Shown: positions 9,613 to 21,280, numbered from the stretch's first letter. The stretch: DNA of 33,486 nt from Xenoacremonium recifei (GCA_012184525.1 WOFQ01000130.1:1-33486), one strand, 5' to 3'. The notes: generated from the sequence alone by a model not told the origin. Translations and numbers: made by a program.

Positions 9613-11484
9613 ATGGCAAACCCACAGACCACACAGCTGCTTGTACGTATTTCCTGAAGTTGATCTTACTGACAATTTGCTGAGTCGTATATAGATCATC
9701 CTATTCGTTACGTTTGGAAGTTTGACATACGGGTATTCCTCTAGCATAATTGGCACGACTCTGGGTCAGCCGTCGTTCATCTCATATTTCGATCTCACTA
9801 CGCGTGCAAATTCAACTCAGCTGCAGGGTGCCATCAATGGCCTTTTTCAAGCTGGAGGTCTCATTGGCGCCTTGTTATGTACGCAGACGGCCGATTTCTT
9901 TGGACGTCGAAAAGCATTGTTCGTCGGAGCAGTTTTCTCCTTGGTAGGAGGTGCATTGCAGGCTGGAAGCATTAACATTGCTATGTATATTTTAACTCGC
10001 TTTATAACTGGTTTTGGAGTTGGTGAGTGCTCAAAACTGGCTACAGCACTCAGTTGCAGGTCGTGGAGTGCTGACAGGCTGGTGTAGGTCAACTAGTCAC
10101 CCTTGTTCCTCTGTATCAGAGCGAAATAGTCCCCCCTAAGATACGCGGTCTCTTAGTAGGAACACATGGAGTAATTATTTGTTTAGGCTATACTATTGCA
10201 GCTTGGGTCGGGGTTGGCTTTTACTTTGTCAATGCTTCGGGGGCACAATGGAGGATACCATTGGCGATTCAATGTGTGCCACCGTTATTCCTGGCTGTGG
10301 GAGTCATGTTTCTGCCAGAGTCCCCCCGCTGGCGTAAGCACCTTCTCTTTGATATTTGTAAGAAATCTCAGGGCTAACAGATTCTAAGTGCTTTCGCAAG
10401 AGCGAGTTGAAGAGGCGTACAGTTCTTTCGTATCCGCGAGAGTAGAGGCGTCTGACCCAAACGACGAAATTGCTGTCAGAGACGAATTCAATATTCTCCA
10501 TGCGCATTTGTTGCATGAGATGCACAATGCCGGCTCATTCAAGGACTTCTTCACTCAACCATCTCTGAGAAAGCGGTGTCTCGTGGGTTGGCTGGTGATG
10601 TTTGCTGGCCAGGGAACAGCAACCCAAGTTATCAACAGTGAGTCTTCAACAGTGAGTCTTCAACAGTGATTTCGACTCGCACACGCTAATAGCCCAGATT
10701 TTGGACCGTTGCTTTACTCTCGGCTTGGGTTTGGTACAGTACAGCAACTAGTTATCACAGCTGGGTGGGTGACCGTTTGCCCTGTGGGCAATTGGATAAA
10801 TGCTTTGGTTTTGGATCGATTTGGGAGAACAAGAATGTTAAGTGCGTGTTAATTCGAGCACTCACCCCCTTCATAAATCTAACAGGTAGAAGTGTTTGGC
10901 TTTGCTGGATGTGTTGTGGCACTGATCGGAGAGTGTATAACCGTCAGCGTCTTCCAACAGACGGGAGACCCAGCTGTGGCCTCCGCTGCAGTCTTCTTCT
11001 TATTCTTGCACATAGCATGGTACGTTTCTCCATTAACTGTGCTTCCATCTCAGATTTCTAACTTCCCATGTAAAGCTTTTCAAGTTCCGTGGATGCTACA
11101 TCATATGTCTACGCATCCGAGATTTTCCCAACTCCCAGGCGAGCAAAGGGGCTATCAGTATCTATCTCCGGTCTCTTTGTCGCGACCCTGATATATTTAC
11201 AATCCGCTCCCACTGCCTTTGAGAACATTGGTTGGAGGTACTACATTGTCTTTGTGGTTGTGACTTCGATCATGTTCTTTGTCGTGTGGTTCGTTTTTCC
11301 AAAGGTAAGCGATCCTCGATGTTGTCTGTCCTGTTCAATATTCACAGACTCTCATTAACGCGTATGCACACTTTAGACAAATAAACGCCCCTTGGAGGAG
11401 ATTGCAGCTATATTTGGTGATTCAGTGGAGATACCAAGAGATGGAAAGGTGGAGCTGCCCTTTGATCATGTTGAAGAGAAGTAG
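9613..11484 (+). CDS. MFS sugar porter (hexose/lactose permease type)
   Basis: Eight exons read without interruption: 9613-9642, 9695-10022, 10088-10333, 10389-10637, 10698-10841, 10890-11019, 11076-11304 and 11377-11484, for 487 residues. The product is a 12-TM plasma-membrane proton/sugar symporter by family. Signature motifs are in order: DFFGRRK after TM2, PLYQSEIVPPKIRG after TM4, PESPRW at the start of the central loop, LDRFGRTRML after TM8, and YVYASEIFPTPRRAKG before TM11. Several are rebuilt only across introns, which supports the model. The length is slightly below the usual 500-550 because both tails are short. The first exon encodes only ten residues (MANPQTTQLL). It faces away from the monooxygenase and converges on the cyclase gene. 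The substrate need not be a plain sugar, since this family also takes up quinate, glycosides and other small polar compounds. Confidence 0.88.
10638..10697 (+). other. sugar-porter intron 4 with duplicated 5' splice site
   Basis: The 60-nt intron begins GTGAGTCTTCAACA, and this 14-bp unit is immediately repeated (10638-10651 and 10652-10665), followed by a third partial GTGAT. Both copies carry a full GTGAGT donor. Only the first keeps the reading frame; using the second would add 14 nt. Confidence 0.85.
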
Positions 11485-11744
11485 CTAAAAACCTGTATCA
11501 TTCATCTCGAGCATCAGCATCTTCCAGGCCGTGTAAAAACCTCATTTATCCGGTTGTGAAGGTATGAAAGTATATATTAGCCACACATAAGTCGTATAAT
11601 CCTGTCTCTTCTCGATAACAAAAGTTAATGACATTCCAATTCAACTGAGACAAGAATATTATCGAGAGCCCGCTTTTTACACGCCCGGTCAAATTACTAA
11701 TCCAGAAAGGCTCCCTCTGTGGTGGAAGTCATGGAGCATTTTAA

Positions 11745-12956
11745 TTAGAATATGGCAATCGCATTCGGCGGACTTCCAACACCTCCAACAACGTTAAGAG
11801 GTTGACTGGTTACAAAGAAGGACCATCTCTTTTCTTTAGCGCATTGCTCAGCAAGGTCCTCGAGATCAAAGAGTTCACCAATAGGAAGTCCGAACCCCGA
11901 GAGTAAAGTCTCATGCATTCTGAACTGTCCTGACTCACCAAGTCCGGCACCTTTCATGAATGATTAGCACGAACCGTATTTATGAATTCTCGCAATGTTA
12001 GGATGGCTGAAACGAACGAACTCCATGCTTCGAATCCTGGATTGTCACCTGCGACAGCAGCGAAATTGTTATCCCATAACCACTGAAGAGATTTGACAGA
12101 GCTTTCAAGCCCAGGATAAGTGAAGGTTGTTTGTCCCATCAACTTCACAAGATCCTCATGGGGCATATTCTCGTATCGCGCGAGAAATCCTACGAATCTG
12201 TTTTAGCATCTCATGTGAATAATATGTGGGAGTCATAAATTACCAGTCCTAAGGAAGAGAATATCGCCTGGCAAAAATGAAACCCTTTGCATCTTTGCAA
12301 TTTCTTCAATAGTCGGGACAGAGATCTGAGCGTAACTCCAAGGATCATAATCGAGTCCCTTGCTAAGAGCATATGACTGGTAATCTATCAAAACGCCACG
12401 ACCAACAATTCCTCTTTTAGTCCACTCTAGAAGAGAGTGAGGTCAGTAAATTCTGGTCCAAATGGGACGAGATGAAAGACTTTGTGTAAAGCGCCATTCT
12501 TACCATGGATTCCGTTTCGCGTTGATGTTCCGTTTCTGACTTCGTCCTGCGTCACTCCATTATAAAACCTCCCATCTGGAAATGACCAATGCCGAAAGCC
12601 ATCCCACTGAGAGCTGGTTTGTGTATTAAAAGAGACCGTATCATCCTAAAAATGTGATCAGACGTCGTTAGAGCGACAAAATATGAGAAATTCACGTTGA
12701 TACATGGCCCAAGACTAAATATCTGATGTTCTAGCTTGGTCCGATAGGATGGAGGAACATTCATCTGCTGCATTTCCCAGCTCAACCCTATTGAAACGCC
12801 ACTTTTAATCTCTCCTGCTGCAGCCTTCACTCTGGCCGGAGTAAGATGATTTAGGCACCCCAATTGATCGGATTCTCCCCAGAGACGCCATGCAGAGTGT
12901 GGAGGGTCTGATGGACACAGAGGAAGGTCGGTAAATGAAGGAATACGTAGTGGCAT
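11745..12956 (-). CDS. cyclase-family (kynurenine-formamidase-like) hydrolase
   Basis: Five exons read in frame: 12956-12696, 12645-12504, 12426-12244, 12189-12022 and 11950-11745, for 319 residues. This is the fungal branch of the 'putative cyclase' family (PF04199), metal-dependent amide or lactone hydrolases related to arylformamidase. Features seen: an N-terminal WRLWGESDQLGCLNHLT stretch, the SSQWDGFRH metal-site region at about residues 98-106 (rebuilt across intron 1), AAVAGDNPGFEAW near residue 235, and a C-terminus of the form GSPPNAIAIF. The length is typical for the fungal family. Introns are 50, 77, 54 and 71 nt; the last has a weak GTTCGT donor but a consensus GCTAATC branch site. 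It is convergent with the sugar porter, whose stop is 260 bp away. In a cluster it could open a lactone or hydrolyse an amide; the substrate is unknown. Confidence 0.85.
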
Positions 12957-13669
12957 AATTTCCGCAAGTAGGTGTTGGGAGCGATGGACTTTTGCTACGT
13001 ATAAGGATCAATAATAATGCACCGGGTTTGACTGCATCTAAATATATCTGCTGGGAAGAAGGAAGCGGCGGGAAAGCCTGTTAAAATTTTACACCTTACC
13101 ATTAATTTAATGATCCCTAAGATTGATAGCACCATAGGCCATCCTAGCTGGTTACGTATTTCAGCTGCCTGTCGGCTCCTTCAGGGTACTCGGTGATGTC
13201 CGAACTTCGGCGAGCACCGATGGATTACTAACCATCAGGAGGGTCTGAAGAGGGTTAAGGATCTCTCCGAGATAGCGATGGAATTTCGCCAGGAAGAGCT
13301 CGGTCTTTTTTTCTGAGATTACCAAAAAGAGTTAGCCGTTTCATGTCGTGAATCCTAAAAGAACGGTATTCTGGGTCTGAGCGATAAGAAAGAAAAATAG
13401 GGAGGCGGAATGACTGTGAAGGAGAGGGATTCTCTACCCTTACCTCAACCCAACTTACGATGGGGGACGAAAGTCTTTATTGAGATAAGGAATATAACCG
13501 CTTGTAACTATAAGTCTTTGCAGATCGGCAACCGCATCTGTTCACTATTCGCAATAAGCTCGGATGGAAGGCGGTTTTAATAACCAGAGAAAGAAATATG
13601 TGAGATATTCCTAGACTTTACGGAATTAATCGGTGAAGCACTCCAACATTATAGCTGGCATACCATAGT
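12957..13669. other. intergenic, no gene supported
   Basis: The stretch between the cyclase start and the 3' end of the decayed transporter contains no open stretch with a recognisable motif. It serves at least as the cyclase promoter. Confidence 0.45.
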
Positions 13670-15420
13670 CTAGTCTGCGAGAATCCCGGCTTCCACGTTT
13701 TCTGTGTCCGTAACTTCAAAGTATTCTTGACACACTTTCCCTGAGTTATGACGAAAATGCCCCTCATTATCAACAACCTCGTCGCCAACAACAACTGCAA
13801 GTTGTTCCAACGTGTATCCTGTTGTCTGTGACAATTAGTATAAGCCCATTCGCTGTCGGATTCTTCCTACCTTAGGAAACGAGAAATAAACTTTCAGAAT
13901 TGGGAAAGCGCTTGTGGAGATGAAGACTATAAAACTTCCATCCTATGTTTGCGAGGGCTGGCAAAGCGACACTTGACCAAAGAATGGAGCTGAGGAATAG
14001 TCCTTGCATTGAAATGCTAGTCCCTGAGCACGAAGCTCGCTTGGGAAGATTTCCGATGTAAATACGAACAACGCAACTTCGATTCCCATGGTATATCTTG
14101 CTTATGTGAGCTTAAAATATGTAGCATGTGCGACTACTCTAACTCACGTTACGATGATCCAGAAGATGAAGAAGTCAGCAGCCTTGTTTCCAGCACTCGC
14201 GGTACCAGCGAAGAGCTTTGTCAAGATTGTCGCTCCGACTAGTCCAATAATGGCTCCAGCGTAGCCATACACTTTAGATGTCAGATGGTCGATTTAATCG
14301 GCGTCATCAAAGACGTACTTAGCTATTTTCTTCTTCCGAACCGATCTGAAATCAGAGCACCGCCGAGGTTTCTAACTCCATTGAAGCCCGTCCAGATAGC
14401 TACCATAACATTTGTCATGAAGGAGCTGAAGCCCAAGCCACCATATATGATGGGCGAGTATGCTTCTATTAGTCAGTCACCAGTGTTATCTATTCCTTCG
14501 CTCCAGTCCTTACATAAGATAACATTCGATCCACTACATTGTGCTCCCATCATGTCGAGGAATCCAAGGACGAATAGTTTCCGAATATACGGGATCTGAA
14601 GTGCTTTCCACGACGTCATTCTTTTCTGCCGTTCAATATCTATCTGAGCCTTGGCGATCTGAAACTCTTGGCGTGCAAAGGCGTTTATTGGATGGCTCTT
14701 TACCTGGTGCAGCTTAATCGTTGTCTCCTCGGCCTCTGTTTCCCTTCCTTGCGTATAGACTATCATTCTTAATTAGCAACAGATAATGTCTATTAGAATA
14801 CTAATAACCTACGCCAACGAGGGCTTTCGGGGAGTAACAAGGTGAGACCAAAGGAAGACGCATTGGATAGCAAATGGGACACGCCAGGACATTTGTCCTG
14901 AGGCATTAAAAAAGCGCCCAGCCCATCTAGGAACCGATCATATTGCCGAAGCCTCTGGCAGATCCTTTGAATTTGTATCAGTGAAGCTCACGTTAAGGAT
15001 CTAGGCAGACTACCGTGAAGTCTAACCATAAGACCGCGAGCGTGCGCGGGAGCAACTTCAGCCTGATAGAGCGGGATAGCAGGGAAGAGAAACCCGGCAC
15101 CACTACCATTCATGAGCCTTGAGACCGACAGCATGGTAATACTGACAGTTCCTGCTTGTAGAGCTCCTCCTATATCAATCAAGATGCAGCACACAAGTAT
15201 TGGGGCTCGTCCTCCGTATCTATTGGAGACAAGTGAGTACAAAATTGCACCAATAAAGCCACCGACGTAGAGCAGGCACATCCACACGGCAATCATTGTT
15301 GTGGCGAAATTGCTGGTTTGATCCATTTTCATGTATTCGAAGAAGTCATATTTGGCCGGCGTAGGAGCCAGCGCTAAAGAGAGGTACCCGTACGTGAAGC
15401 TACTAATGCACGCACCTAGA
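13670..15420 (-). pseudogene. decayed MFS sugar porter
   Basis: Sugar-porter motifs are recognisable in order but scattered over three frames. Near 15400 there is a SSFTYGYLSLAL segment (TM1), then RYGGRAPIL and PLYQAEVAPAHARGLM (15332-15000). An in-frame TAG at 14927-14929 precedes MGWAL, and an NASGQMSWRVPFAIQ stretch sits in a different frame. A central loop and TM7 lie at 14760-14500, and SDRFGRRK is followed directly by TAG (14323-14325). The VYGYAGAIIGLVGA segment comes next, then FTSEIFPSELRAQG, with another frameshift before MQGLFLSSILW. The last exon (13825-13670) is still intact and ends with a normal acidic tail. Multiple stops and shifts make this a pseudogene, relatively young because so much sequence is readable. 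It is a paralogue of the intact porter at 9613-11484 by family; whether it is a direct duplicate is not shown. Confidence 0.82.
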
Positions 15421-16109
15421 ACTACCTATATGGCTCCTGACTAGAATGTTGTATGGAGAGTTCTTCATTTTTACGGTCATCATTAGTCCTTTGCTTTAAA
15501 ATATAGAGATGAATCTTATCGGTGTGAAACATTCGAGGTCGGCCCTTTAACGAGACTTCAAAAGGAACGAGCTAGCAAGTTAAGCTTGGCAATAACCGAT
15601 GTTTTCAAGCACGGCATTGACCCAAACGGACAAGTCTCTCTACAAAGTGCGTATAACGATGTTTTCCCGACGACATCCTCATTAGCGAATCCTATCGATT
15701 GTTGCTGCGCTCAAGGGTGGGCATTCGCCAGCTCAGAGTGTCGAACCAGGACCGTCCTGCATCCACTACAATTAAAAATTCATGCGGGGCCCCGCCTTCA
15801 CCTCGGTCTTTATCCCTAGGATTTGCAAGTCGGCCATGTACACTGGATTTACTTACACTGTAGACAGAAACTTGCCCGGTTGCGAAGTTTGCCGAGTAGC
15901 CGGATTTGTCAGTACCTCGGCGATCAACAGAGTAACTCCAGAGTCAGGCTCCGTCGGCGACGTCCCCGAAGAACGACGGATTTAAGTTTCGTCGCCTGCG
16001 AGACTTCCACGAGATTTCCATTCCACAAAGCACTCGTTGCAGAGCTCACATACTATCAAACTTCACTCAGTCTGGAGATTTGAGCTGAGCAACGCCGACC
16101 AAACAACAC
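15421..16109. other. intergenic between decayed porter and SDR gene
   Basis: This is a divergent intergenic region. Open stretches at 15586-15819 and 15823-16083 on the plus strand have no recognised family motif or splice structure. The part from about 15590 to 16080 is more GC-rich than typical spacer and might be an old gene fragment. Confidence 0.4.
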
Positions 16110-17264
16110 ATGATGTTTTCTAAGCCTGTTGCACTCATTACAGGGGCTTGTGTATAACTTGACCTTCGATGTTGAAGTACTCGTGTTCTAACAGTTATGT
16201 TAGGCTGGTATGGGCGAGGGTTTCACACTAGATCTTGTTAGTAAAGGATGGCAAGTCGCCATGGTCGATATCAAGCGTAACGAAACTCTTGAATCCAGGC
16301 TCAGGGGAAGTGTCAGCTACCACGCAGCTGATGTCTCCGACTACTATAGTCAGGCGAATTGCTTTCAAGACGTTTGGGACAAATACGGCCGGCTTGATCT
16401 TGTCTGTGCTAACGCCGGTACTATTGATAAAAGGCAAGCAGACCAATCTGCATTTAATCCGTGTCTCCTAACCGGTACCTAGTTCTCTCTACATCTTAAA
16501 TCACAAAGACCCCAACACGTAGTAGTAACGAACCCATTGTGAAGTCTTAGACTACTGACGTTCGCAGTATTCCCCCAAAGCCGAACTTGCTCTGTACCGA
16601 GGTCAATGTGAAGGGAGTTTACTATGGTGCTCAGCTCGCTATTCATTTTATGAGAAAGAATCAGGTGCCTGGCGGCAACATCGTGGTAACAGCCAGTGCA
16701 TCGAGCTTGTACCCCCACGAATGCTACATTGAATACAGTGGGAGCAAAGCGGCAGTACGTGTATACCAGCATGCCTAGTCTCAGCTAGGGAGTACTGATA
16801 AATCATACTTAGGTCTGGAACTTTGTGCGAGCAAGTGCAAGAGTTCTCAAACTCGTAAGTAATCTATGGATCATCTGCTTTCGCCTACCTCCTCATAGTA
16901 TCCTCAGAAGGAGAACATCCGAATAAATTGCATTCGACCTGGCTTTGTACCAACGAGCTTGGCACCACCTGGAATGATCGCAGCAGCCAAGCCTCAGAAG
17001 TAAGACTATAATCAATACCATGGATTACAACTAATGGTAAATAGTATCACACCATTGAAAACTATCGTTTCAGCTTTGAACAAGATCTTAGAGAACAGCT
17101 CACTTATTGGCCAAGCTTTGGAGTGCTCTATAGATAAAGTCATACTTACACCGGAGCCGGAATTCTTGAACGGCGAGGCTCCGAAGAGGGCGAGCTTTGT
17201 CTGGGAACCAGGATTCAAGGCGTTGCACGGAGAGCCTTCAGGGCTTCCAGATTCGACAGAATGA
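16110..17264 (+). CDS. short-chain dehydrogenase/reductase (15-PGDH-like)
   Basis: Six exons read in frame: 16110-16151, 16204-16460, 16568-16754, 16813-16854, 16908-16999 and 17045-17264, for 279 residues. It is a classical SDR with an N-terminal Rossmann fold. The cofactor motif TGACAGMG is at residues 11-18 (split by intron 1). Asp36 after the second strand favours NAD over NADP. CANAG is at 82-86, and the catalytic set is Asn113, Ser143, Tyr156 and Lys160 in EYSGSK. The closest pattern I recognise is fungal 15-hydroxyprostaglandin-dehydrogenase-like enzymes, which oxidise secondary alcohols, including the IRPGFVPT segment after the active site. Two adjacent ATG codons open the frame; I took the first. 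Introns are 52, 107, 58, 53 and 45 nt. It likely oxidises or reduces a hydroxyl/keto group in whatever pathway the cluster serves. Confidence 0.87.
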
Positions 17265-17720
17265 GATCTATCAGCAAATCTGAGCCTATAACAGTAGTCA
17301 AAGTCACGCAGGCTTCGTGTTAGACTAAAACTTGGGCCTCGATTTACTTATGTAGCTTATCAGAACTCTATCCTATTTTCTAACGTAAGTCTGAAATTTA
17401 TGCCTATCCAGTTTACACTCCTAACCTATTCCTATCGCAGAAACTCTACTCGAATTCAGTTTATAATCTATATTTAAAATTACTACCTCACTGCTTTTTA
17501 TCTCGCCCCTATTATCACAACCTATGTAAGATATTCAGGCATCAGTTATATACACGGAGTCCAAGCTAGAGTCTAATGTAGGATCTAGGTTTGCACCCAT
17601 CTCTCTAGACCTGTCCACCTCTCATATGTCCTCGAAAACTTCTAACTAAAAGGGAACTCACGGCGCGCCCAACAACCGCGACCGCTTCACCAGTCCCAGC
17701 CATCCACATGCTTCATCTAG
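17265..17720. other. intergenic downstream of the SDR gene
   Basis: It begins with the SDR 3' region and a T/C-rich low-complexity stretch (about 17390-17530). From about 17645 GC content rises toward the orphan coding fragment described next. No complete gene is visible. Confidence 0.4.
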
Positions 17721-17950
17721 TACTACACCCTCACCGATGAGGTCGAAGTCCATCCCGAGAACACCCTGGCTTTTGCCAAGGAGGCTTTGTACACGTCTTT
17801 CCAATTTCAGATGACGAGCCTGGAGGTGCACGGCGTCGGCCTGGTAAACACAGCCATACAACACTCACGCTTGGGCTACTAACATGTCTACAGGTTGAGA
17901 AACTATTTAACATGGCTACATATGCAGCATCGCAGGTAGACAATGTCTAA
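17721..17950 (+). pseudogene. orphan 3' coding fragment with a consensus intron
   Basis: An open stretch starting after a TAG at 17718 reads YYTLTDEVEVHPENTL and onward to 17843. It is followed by a model fungal intron (17844-17893, 50 nt): GTAAAC donor, perfect CTACTAAC branch site at 17876-17883, CTACAG acceptor. It continues in frame as VEKLFNMATYAASQ to a TAA at 17948-17950. About 59 residues are readable. I do not recognise the family. No upstream exon or start is evident, so it is most likely the surviving 3' end of a lost gene, but a spurious match to splice consensus cannot be excluded. Confidence 0.4.
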
Positions 17951-18057
17951 GCGACATCTCCACTAAGTCAGGGCTCCGACAACTGTAGGAACAGCCGAAG
18001 CTTGCCGCCACACAGGCTTAACAACCTGTCCACATTGAGACAGGGTGCTTCACAGGT

Positions 18058-18073
18058 GATCAGGGCCCTGATC
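18058..18073. repeat. 16-bp perfect palindrome
   Basis: GATCAGGGCCCTGATC lies just beyond the stop codon of the TRI12-like transporter. It could form a short hairpin in that gene's 3' UTR or be chance. Confidence 0.5.
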
Positions 18074-18078
18074 GCCGC

Positions 18079-20179
18079 TTACATTAATGGGTCTTTCCGT
18101 TCTTCTCGATGCTGTTTATCCACTAACTTTCGCTCCACCCGACTAGTTAAATGCTCGTCAACATCCCTCGAAAAGAGACTACCAAGGATCGCAATACCGC
18201 CGAATGCCAGACTAGAAAGGTATACTGTCTTGAAAGCCTGTGAGTAAGCCGTAGGGATGACACTGTTGACAGCAGAAAGAACTGCCGGGGAGAGTCCCAA
18301 CTTTGCCAGTGTACCTCCCTCTACAGCAGCACAAACCTGGCCCACCTGGTCAGCTGGTAGGCCGGCCTGGGTAGCCGCAGGACCAATGTTTGCGGGGAGT
18401 GTTGTTGCTAGACGGTTGTCGAGAATGGCCACGTAGACGGCGACGGAAACTGAACCTCCAGCAGATCGAATTGAGGCCAGCAGACCAGAGGCGACGCCGA
18501 TATCAGATGCGTCACAGAAAAGAGGAGCAAGGGAGAGAGATGCAAGTTCAATGAATCCAACAAAGAATGGTCCTGCCAGAGTAAAGCCGACACCCATGCT
18601 TTTCCTTTCTGGAGTCAGAGCTGCGAGACCGCCGACGAAGGCACACATGGCACAAGCCGAGAAGATCAAGCAGTAACGGACGTGGCCTACGTATCGGATG
18701 ATTAATCCAGCACAAATCTGCCCCAGGACTGTCGCACTTGCCACGGTGCACTTTTCTTTCAGTTAGCAATAATGCCAGCCGTTAATAGTTCCTTAACTTA
18801 CCGAGAGCCAACCAGCATAGGTGATATCTGTCGTAAAGAATTTTGCAATTTGCTGTGGCCAAAGCAGCAGAGCAGAATAGTAAAACATCTAATTGGCGAA
18901 TTAGCAGGTGAGACCTGTATAATTAAAGGGCCACGCACAGTCGCAATTGTTGCCATTGTTACCAGACTCATGAATCCACGATTTGGAAATAGCTTGACGG
19001 GAATAGCAGGATACTCGAGGTCCATCTTCGCCTCATACACGAATAATATGATCAAAATGAATATTCCGATGACTAAAGCCGAGATGGGGCCGGCAGACTT
19101 CCAGGGATAGATTGAACCGCCCCAAGAGACGCCCATGAGGAAGCACGTGAGACCAGCAACCCAGAGAAAGATGCCAATATCTAGATGACAAAATCAATCA
19201 GTACAATATTTTTCATCACTATAATAGTAGCCAACTTGCAATCTAGTTTTCGCAAGATGTCCAGCTTCGTCTTGCGCCCATGAAGTAGCTCGAAAGTCGG
19301 AGGGTGGTAGCAGAAGAATAGTAGAACGATGCCTAAGGATGTGGCCGCAATGTTGATGAAGTAGCAATACCTCCACCCGAGATGAGGTTTTGATACAAAA
19401 TGACGCGCTAAACGTATTAGCCTCGCTGGCCGTCCGTGTTTTACTGTTAGGACATACCAATCATAGGGCCAAAAGTCGTGAATGGCGAGTTGGTACAGAA
19501 AACGAAAGATACAATCGCAGGTCGATACTTGTTGGGTACAAGCTCACCCAGAGCTACGTTGAAGCTCAGTTGAGCTGTCTCACCCAAGCCTGCGATGGCT
19601 GCTCCAATAATGAGAGCGTCGACATTTTGTGCTGTTGCTGAAATAACAATACCCAGAAGCGAGACGACATTGAGGGATAAATAGAACCAACGACGACCGA
19701 AAAGGTCGGAAAGACGACCCATTATCGTGTATGCAAACGTGAGGCTGAGAGTTCGAGCTATGTTGACCCAAGCAATATAAGGGCTAGGGCCTTAGAAACC
19801 TGTTAGTCATGGCAACGAATGGGAGCCAGGGGCGAAGTCCTCACCGATGTCTGCATTTATGTATGTCAGTATATTCGTTGGCATTATGACGAACATGTTG
19901 GCCGAAAGAGAACACAATGCGAAACCCTGATGAGAGAGGTAAGGAATTAGTTTTCAAACAAGAGCATAGCATGCTAGATGTCGATATATCTCTTACAAGG
20001 ATCATCCCAACAAATCGCACAGATGTGAAGTATCCTCTGGGTAGGTTTTCACCAAGCGCCTCCGATTGTACGGACATCTCGTCGTCATCCCTTTCCCTGT
20101 GTCCACAATAGCCTCCATTGTGCCCAGCAGCGACCATCTCGATATGATCCTGTGAGGGTGCCTTTGGAGCATCAGTCAT
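18079..20179 (-). CDS. TRI12-like MFS exporter (14-TM)
   Basis: Seven exons read in frame: 20179-19997, 19926-19845, 19790-19458, 19407-19240, 19180-18939, 18888-18802 and 18750-18079, for 588 residues. By family this is a plasma-membrane proton-driven exporter of the fungal TRI12 / siderophore-transporter group. After a ~55-residue cytosolic tail ending in GENLPRGYF come 14 predicted membrane segments. Motif A reads GRLSDLFGRR, followed by AAIAGLGETAQLSFNVALGE in TM4-5, LGWRYCYFINIA in the following segment, and GVSWGGSIYPWKSA mid-protein. The C-terminus is basic and charged. The start is the ATG at 20179; upstream in-frame sequence has no ATG. Intron 4 (19239-19181) uses a GC donor, see separate entry; the others are 70, 54, 50, 50 and 51 nt with GT...AG. 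It is divergent from the AtuA-like gene. It may export the cluster product or a toxic intermediate; the cargo is unknown. Confidence 0.88.
19181..19239 (-). other. GC-AG intron in the TRI12-like gene
   Basis: The exon ends ...CTAGAT-T and the intron begins GCAAGT, the consensus for the minor GC donor class, ending ATCTAG 59 nt later. Splicing here gives LDYIGIFLWVAG across the junction, matching the family. The nearest GT donor gives the wrong frame. Confidence 0.85.
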
Positions 20180-21280
20180 CTTTGAAATGGTGATCACCCT
20201 TCCTGCAAACCCCAAATCCTGGAGGTCAGATTGGAAGAAAGAATATCACGGTGGCGGACTGAGATAGATAGTAGATTACCCCGGAAAGGACCATGATTTT
20301 GGAAGGATTATATATTTGAAATGGCAAGGGTCGTGATCGATGTCAACTCGTCGATAGGCGCTAATTGCTTGGGGCCAAGTTAGTGCCCTATTACATAGCC
20401 TAGAGTACTCTGTAGACACGAAGCTAGTTCGGCGGGATTGAATGCTACTTGTACAAAACCAAATATGGAATGGCGCAATGATTCAGCTTGTCACTTGCGC
20501 ACGGTTTACTTCGCCCAGGATGCCCAAGTTTACAACACATGAGTTCACTATATAGTCAGCATCAAATCTCAATGGAGTTCGGAAGACACTTTCCAAGCTT
20601 TCCCCCTCCTACCCAAACACTTTGTCCTGATCCGTCTGTTTGGGGAGACGCGTCTGTTTCAAACTTGCGGGAGGATGTGGTCAGGTTTTCGAAGGCATCA
20701 ACGGAATTGGGACAAATGATTCAGCCTGAGTCATTCCCGGACAAGGCCACCCAATCGACGCCAATCATATGACTTCAATGACCTCAGCTCTGTTCGGGAA
20801 TAGTGGAACGCCGGAAGTAAGTGCATATTATAATTTGTGGAGATTGTGATCTCAGTGCACCTGTCTACTCCGTATACGCCTCGTGATTTTGGCTGAAAGC
20901 CGTGCCGAGAATCTAAGTGTTAGGCACTCAAACGCTTTGCTGTGCGGGGCAACGAAAGAAATTAACCGAGGTATACATGTTTACCTTGTCCGAAGTCTCC
21001 TTAGGTCCTCTCTCTTCCTGTCAGGGTTAGCTGATGCATAGTAAGTTTCGAGGCTTAATGATTCAAGACTATTTTTCAAATGATTCGAGTAGACTCTTGC
21101 CCTAGTGACTCAGATGGAATTCCCCGTCATCTTGTAATTATGGTACTATCCTCGGTAATCAGAGCTCTTCCGCCAAAGGTTTTCCGTGCCAGGTAAATTT
21201 ATTAATGCCTTGGATCTCACCGTTAGCGCTCACTTGCGTCTCTAGAATGCTCACACACTCTAAAAACTACTTCTTTCATA
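20180..21280. other. divergent promoter region between exporter and AtuA-like genes
   Basis: About 1.1 kb separates two divergent start codons. One open stretch (20488-20772, plus) has no recognised motif. The region could hold a shared control region; I recognise no defined regulator site. Confidence 0.5.

Noticed and set aside
15586..16083. Two overlapping plus-strand open stretches before the SDR gene
   Set aside because: I checked for a zinc-cluster regulator pattern (spaced Cys pairs) and did not find it; no other family is evident.
17658..17943. Minus-strand open stretches opposite the orphan exon pair
   Set aside because: The plus strand has a consensus intron and an in-frame continuation; the minus frames have no motifs.
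20488..20772. 94-codon open stretch in the divergent promoter
   Set aside because: No family motif; consistent with chance in a 1.1-kb spacer.
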